A stretch of 64,000 nucleotides of DNA from Eulemur rufifrons (Eukaryota; Chordata; Mammalia; Primates; Lemuridae). The first letter of the stretch is position 1; every line of letters begins with the position of its first letter. Both the position numbers and the translations under genes were made by a program. Shown in pieces: positions 60,169 through 64,000 of the stretch. The notes under the pieces were generated by a model. The model made no database searches, had not been told where the DNA came from, and was given only the letters and a program-made list of their open reading frames with translations. The stretch covers positions 41,204,001 through 41,268,000 of the forward strand of contig NC_090986.1 in assembly GCF_041146395.1 (NCBI RefSeq), read 5' to 3'.

Positions 60169-60939
60169 CATATCTTGAATCCACAGAAGAAAATGTTTAA
60201 AGTAGCACAGAAAGAATTTCTTCCATAAAATTTCTGAAAAGTCAACCAATGCCGGCTTTAACAGAATGCTATTCAGAAGGTTAAAATAAGTTACTTTCAT
60301 CACATTCATTTTATAATTTCCTCATATTACCACGGGTTCCTATTTTATGTCTCTAAAGAAGGGTAACTGGTAAGAAACCAGTCCAGAGGTATTTTTGTAT
60401 TGCCTAATCTTTGTTTTCCCCAGTTAAGAAAATCTAAAGTAACTAACATTGAAATAACTCATCTGGATGTGATCATAATTGAGCATGAAAATAAGACCAC
60501 CTTAGAAAATCCCACAGAGAAAATTTTAATACCAAAGTAGTTTCCATAAATATAGTGATGTGTAAACAGAATTGCAAGGCATCAGATTTAAAATAGGAAA
60601 ACAGACCAACTTTTTACAAATAGGTATAAAACATAAAAAATATACTGTGACTGGATAGAAAAATTAAATTGCCACTGGTAAACTTTCTTCTTTATATTCT
60701 AAAACATGAAATAATGTGACCATATCCTGGTCTGCTGATTAAAACAGGTAAGTTGACTTTAAAATTTAAGTTTGGCCCTTATTTTATTCAAATTCCTAAA
60801 TCTGAACAATAGCAATAAAGTGAAATGTAAATAAAGTACCATTACTATAGACAGTCACTCACTGAAATAACGAGTTAATGCTAGGTAAAGTAAAACAGTA
60901 CTCTCATCAGAGTCTTTTGCTGCTCTGGTTGAGCTAGCA

Positions 60940-61127
60940 GGGAGGTACAGTGTAAATAACCACACCAATACTCAGGATACGGGACTGAAGTCCAGACACC
61001 AATCTTAGCTCACTAGCTGACATTGCAAAAGCCACCTGACCTCTTCTGGGACACTTTCTCATCTGTGAAAGGACGGACCTGGATGAAAATATCTTATTGG
61101 TACCTTCCAGGTCTGACATTCTCATTT
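60940..61127 (+). repeat. MIR SINE fragment
   Basis: AGTGTAAATAACCACACCAA, then CACTTTCTCATCTGTGAAAG and GATGAAAATATCTTATTGG fit a diverged MIR. Confidence 0.6.
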
Positions 61128-62672
61128 TTATCTCTTACAAAGTAAATACACACTTACATACTTAAAAGTATATGTTTCTCAAATTAATAATTCCCACTGA
61201 AATTTTTAAATTGATATGAAAATCAACATAGAGATGTACTAGTCTCCCTAGAGATCCTTTCCCCCTCAGCTTTTCGGGTAAGTTCAAATAAAACAGTGAA
61301 CACTCACATCAGCTGTATGACATGACTAAGCACTCTGGACTAATATAAATAGATGTTCCACGGGTTATCTCGATTATGATTGTGGGATAATGTGCTCCAG
61401 AGTTGTTGAAGGCTAACAACCTTTTAATACAGTATTTATTTTCTCTTAAATGTCAATTTCTTTAAGTTGAGAAATGGAAAATTCTTTTGAAACCAAAATC
61501 AAGGTCATTGGTAGTAGAAAATTAGTACATTATCAAAGTCGTTCATAAAAGCAATTGACGTAATATTTTAAAAAGCTTTCAAATGATGTTACTGCAGCTT
61601 TCTTCTTAGAGTGCCAAGAGAACATAAAAAGGGATCAAACACCAGATTGTCAAATTGTTTACTCAGGAGTGGAGGAGGAGGAAGAGAACCATAAACAAGG
61701 TACCTGGGGGTAAGGGAAATGAATATATGGAATTTCAAAAGTTTATCTAAGATAAGTCCTTCCTGACCTTAATCCTTACCACTAATTTCAAAAAGACTTG
61801 AGACCCTAAGACACAATGACTTACTACTAACTTCTTAGTAAGATGATGCCTGCTTATAATTTTCTTTAATTATACTATTACTAAACTATTACTATTACTA
61901 CAACTATTACTTAAGTAAGAGGACAAATTATCCATTTATAAGTAAGTCTTTAAGGAAATAAAAACAATCATTCCTGATAATGGACCAGATTAAAACAAGA
62001 ATTGTTTTGTATACTTTACATTTAGAATGCAGAAATAAACATTTTTGCTTTCATCTTTTTCATTCTAAGAACACTATTGAATATTATCTGCTTATATAAA
62101 ATAAATCCAAATGTTCACAATTGTTATCATAGTAATCAAAATATCCAAAGATGATGGAGAGATCATTAATTGTCTCTAAATCTGCAGCCTTCCATGCCTT
62201 AAGCTTTAGATTTGCATGTAGTTCTTAGTTTACTCTAAATATCAAAGAACAAAAAAGGAACTTTCTTCTTCATATATAGGGTAAGAGTATTTCGAGGTCC
62301 TTCCTCCCCGACTACTGTAGGCTGAACAGATTGAGTGTACAGAGATGTCACTTGGTCACACCATTCTTTCCTGGCAAAGGGAGCCATGCTAGTGCCGTGG
62401 CTACTCCTGCTTCCTCCACATATGCTGCTGTTTTCCTCCTAGGAGGGTTTCTCCCTCTTCTTTGTCCTCATAAGGACAGATCTTTTATTTTCCCTTCTGC
62501 CCTATCCCTCCAAGGATAAAATCATATTGCTTAGTTCATTTAAAAAATGCACCCTTACAACCCTCTCCTTGTTTTAAGACTCAGCTACTCTTTTACCCAT
62601 AAAGTCATTTTTACCTGCATTTTATTAAGTGAGAAATTACTGGGAATCAGAGACTAAGAATTTACGCAGAGG

Positions 62673-63010
62673 GGCCGGGCGCGGTGGCTCACGCCTGTAA
62701 TCCCAGCACTCTGGGAGGCCGAGGCGGGTGGATTGTTTGAGCTCAGGAGTTCGAGACCAGCCTGAGCAAGAGCGAGACCCCGTCTCTACTAAAAATAGAA
62801 AGAAATTATATGGAAAAATAAAAATATATATAGAAAAAATTAGCCAGGCATGCATGGTGGCACATGCCTATAGTTCCAGCCACTCGGGAGGCTGAGGTAG
62901 GAGGATTGCTTGAGCCCAGTAGTTTGAGGTTGCTGTGAGCAAGGCTGACGCCACGGCACTCTAGCCTGGACAGCAGAGTGAGACTCTGTCTCAAAAAAAC
63001 AAAAAAAAAA
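62673..63010 (+). mobile_element. Alu SINE, strepsirrhine type
   Basis: Starts GGCCGGGCGCGGTGGCTCAC; carries TTATATGG and TATATATAGAAAAAATTAG between arms and GCTGACGCCACGGCACTC in the right arm. Flanked by AAGAATTTACGCAGAGG (62657) and AAGAATTTACACTGAGG (63010), an imperfect target duplication. Confidence 0.97.
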
Positions 63011-63403
63011 AGAATTTACACTGAGGTAAACATAATGAGATTAAAATTACTATGAGAAAAACTTACAAATTAATCCATATCTAAGAGGGGAAAAAAGTCC
63101 AGGGGGAAAAAAAAAAAAGCAAAACAGCAACTCACATACTCCAGGCAAGTCTATGTGGACAAGGACCACCCCTAAATCTTCTTTGCACCCTCCAGTGTTC
63201 GTGCTCTCACCCAATCATTGTTCCCCACCTGTTTTTAATTCAATCTAGCTCTGGATGTACTGAGAATTATTAGTTTAAAATCTACTATAAAGGTTAAAAA
63301 TGAAACAAACAGAAGAAAAACTAATGCAGTTTGTACACACCATGGGAGCTAGAGAACAGAGAATAGTCTAAAATTTTAACCAGCAAGTCTCAGTAGTAAC
63401 AAA

Positions 63404-63620
63404 ATTACTAACATTTGTTGAATATTGGCTATTTGCCAGGCATCTAAGTTCTTTACTTATAGTAACTCATTTAATCCTCACAATGGTCCCCATGCAGTGT
63501 TGTTTTTCATTTTATAAAGACTTGGAAGGACAGAGAAGGCCAGGGAACGTGCCAGAGTCCACACAGTTGGCAGTGGCTGAACTGGGACTGGTAACCAGGC
63601 ATCTGGCTTCCTCTGCTAAT
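63404..63620 (-). repeat. MIR SINE
   Basis: Reverse MIR: TATTTGCCAGGCATCTAAGT, AACTCATTTAATCCTCACAA, AGTGGCTGAACTGGGACTGG. Confidence 0.85.
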
Positions 63621-64000
63621 AAGAGATGGCTCCACGGATGAGGGGAGATGGAGCCTGGCTGTCCAGGGGAGGCAAGAAAAGAGGAAGCTGGCCTTACTGG
63701 GTGACAAAGCTTGTACGGAAGCAGGATAAGCAACAAGTAATCAGAAGGCAGAACTGCATACAACTATCAGAGGAGTGTGCTTGGATCCGACACGGTGGGT
63801 GAGTGGGAGGGCTTACGAGTGAGAATGCATGTTTCAAGTATACACACAGGATTTGAGAAGAATAGACTCAATACCAAATCTCTTTACAAAAATCAAGAGT
63901 CAAAATAACATAAGCACTTAACCATCTGATTAGAATGAGCTTCCTGGAATTCAAATCATGCAAAAGTCTTAAAAAGTTAAACCCTCACTCATGGGTCAAG

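Overview
The window is nuclear DNA of a primate, most likely a strepsirrhine (lemur or loris/galago group). It carries 21 consecutive coding exons of one gene, LMO7 (LIM domain only 7), all on the minus strand, embedded in repeat-rich introns. Two Alu elements (54850 and 62673) have the strepsirrhine form: extra A/T-rich sequence (TTATATGG, then TATATATAGAAAAAATTAG) between the two arms, and a right arm reading GCTGACGCCACGGCACTC. I cannot name the species from sequence alone.

Transcription runs from high to low coordinates. The 21 exons join into one open frame of 3777 nt (about 1259 codons) with no stop, and every junction has matching phase. In order they encode: the end of the calponin-homology (CH) domain (46478-45516); a Ser-rich region (41881-37938); a block of two large exons that can be dropped in frame, 333 codons (37002-34653); a 30-nt microexon (33714-33685); a charged coiled-coil region (25788-23466); Ser/Thr/Pro-rich linkers (22201-19792); the PDZ domain split over two exons (10523-9215); four small exons (8382-3243); and a long Glu/Gln/Arg/Lys coiled coil (2843-270). 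The first CH exons lie above 64000 and the C-terminal LIM domain lies below 1; neither is in the window.

LMO7 is a scaffold that links actin and adherens junctions and also acts in the nucleus, where it binds emerin. Here the sequence shows the core between the CH and LIM domains, including the PDZ domain.

Introns hold six Alus, several L2 and MIR copies, L1 tails, an MST/MLT1-type LTR, a second LTR-like element, two MER5A copies, and simple repeats. The longest gene-free stretch is 46479-64000, all upstream intron as far as I can see. I found no CpG island, promoter, RNA gene, CRISPR array or second protein-coding gene.

The points most worth a second look are: a fresh 2 x 108-bp tandem duplication abutting the donor of a 26-nt microexon; a duplicated intronic sequence whose two halves have opposite relative orientation; a GC splice donor with an in-frame GT alternative 6 nt away; and two candidate unlisted exons at 37533-37616 and near 36432. 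None of these amounts to a new biological system.
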